Source: Candidatus Eiseniibacteriota bacterium
Lineage (GTDB): Bacteria; Eisenbacteria; RBG-16-71-46
Length of the DNA: 6,562 nucleotides
Reading direction: 5' to 3'
Assembly (NCBI GenBank): GCA_903921835.1
Contig: CAIXRL010000108.1
Coordinates: forward strand, 1 to 6,562
Shown: positions 6,082 to 6,562 of the stretch, piece after piece
Layout of the letters: every line of letters begins with the position of its first letter
Numbering within the stretch: the stretch's first letter is position 1
The notes under the pieces: generated by a model
Database searches by the model: none
Seen by the model: only the letters and a program-made list of their open reading frames with translations
What the model was told of the DNA's origin: nothing
Position numbers and translations under genes: made by a program

Positions 6082-6562
6082 GGGATTCCTCGGGGAACTG
6101 GTGCACGGGAGCGGCGGCCTTGGCCTTCTGGCCCAGATCGAAGCAGCGCCGGCAGCGGGCCTCGTACAGGTCCGAGCCGCCGACCACCACGCGTCCGCCG
6201 CGGGCGACCTTGCGATACGTGCGGTTGGCGGGAGCGCCGCACACCATGCAGATGGCGAGCGTCTTGGTGATGTACTCGGCGACGGCGAGCAGCTGCGGCA
6301 TGGGCTCGAACGGCTTGCCCATGTAGTCCTGGTCGAGGCCGGCGACGATCACGCGCTTGCCCTGCCGCGCGAGCTTCTCGCAGGTGTCCACCAGCGTGGG
6401 GCCGAGGAACTGGCCTTCGTCGATGCCGATGACCTGCGCCTCGTGCGCGAAGCGGAGCACGTCGTTCGCGGTCTTGACCGCCCGCGAGGGGATGCGCAGC
6501 TCCGAGTGGGACACGATCTGGTCGCGGCCGAAGCGGTCGTCGATGGCGGGCTTGAAGATGGC
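6011..6562 (-). CDS. tdk: thymidine kinase, partial (N-terminus beyond right edge)
   Basis: Phosphorylates thymidine to dTMP with ATP in the cytoplasmic salvage pathway. 183 residues are visible; the N-terminal P-loop lies beyond the edge. Numbering from the edge: FKPAIDDR at 3-10, VSHS at 17-20, IGIDEGQF at 45-52 with the catalytic Glu49, VAGLDQDYMGKPF at 73-85, PMPQLLAVAE at 87-96, first zinc pair Cys105/Cys108, the substrate-loop segment VVGGSDLYEARCRRC at 126-140 with second zinc pair Cys137/Cys140. This is the TK1-like (type II) family. Members usually end soon after the last cysteine pair; here 42 more residues follow, rich in Ala, Arg and Pro, and the gene runs 71 bp into the lipoprotein gene in another frame. 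The GTG at 6512-6514 could act as a start codon but lies inside the conserved domain, so it is not the start. Confidence 0.94.
   Translation of the reverse strand, partial: AIFKPAIDDRFGRDQIVSHSELRIPSRAVKTANDVLRFAHEAQVIGIDEGQFLGPTLVDTCEKLARQGKRVIVAGLDQDYMGKPFEPMPQLLAVAEYITKTLAICMVCGAPANRTYRKVARGGRVVVGGSDLYEARCRRCFDLGQKAKAAAPVHQFPEESHELPKTPRHIRTAAASPSRRRVR
6087..6091 (-). promoter_or_regulatory. Shine-Dalgarno site of the BMP lipoprotein gene inside the kinase gene
   Basis: On the minus strand GAGGA lies 5 nt before the ATG at 6081. It is embedded in the 3' part of the thymidine kinase reading frame, so ribosomes finishing the kinase would cross it, consistent with translational coupling. Confidence 0.7.

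Noticed and set aside
4627..6270. 547-codon plus-strand open frame
   Set aside because: Antisense to the BMP lipoprotein and out of frame with DUF2442; His/Arg/Leu-rich shadow translation.

Overview
The window is very GC-rich DNA carrying eight genes and no RNA gene, CRISPR array or transposase. It looks like an environmental Gram-negative-type bacterium of the FCB neighbourhood. My best guess is Candidatus Eisenbacteria or a relative. That guess rests mainly on the secreted protein at 1158-1967, whose Gln-Val-Asn start after the signal peptide and Thr-Trp-Gly-x-x-Lys-Ser-x-Tyr-Arg ending I remember from that lineage. I could not run a search, so the assignment is tentative.

From right to left on the minus strand, the window opens inside a thymidine kinase gene (6562-6011). 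It overlaps by 71 bp a BMP/PnrA-type nucleoside-binding lipoprotein (6081-5044). Next come two small overlapping plus-strand genes, DUF4160 (4360-4599) and DUF2442 (4580-4951). The DUF4160 gene is visibly less GC-rich than its surroundings. Then follow two minus-strand genes that may form an operon: a metallo-beta-lactamase-fold hydrolase (4183-3290) and a SpoIIE/RsbU-type PP2C phosphatase with a GAF-like N-terminus (3217-2042). A secreted cysteine-rich protein lies on the plus strand (1158-1967). Finally, a minus-strand gene for the ATPase subunit of a nucleoside/sugar-type ABC importer (962 to the left edge) runs out of the window.

The two convergent gene pairs are each separated by a GC-rich hairpin with no T-tract. 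One, at 1967-2038, is a nearly perfect 72-bp palindrome. The other, at 4966-4999, has a 14-bp stem. Both probably act as bidirectional terminators.

The main biological theme is nucleoside uptake and salvage. The lipoprotein would capture nucleosides, the ATPase (with permeases expected beyond the left edge) would import them, and the thymidine kinase would trap thymidine as dTMP. Unusually, about 4 kb containing five unrelated genes separates the lipoprotein from the ATPase, which normally sit side by side. I see no clearly new defence or mobile system. The strongest candidates for follow-up are the split transporter locus, the DUF4160-DUF2442 pair with its histone-like basic tail, the long palindrome, and the lineage-type secreted protein.
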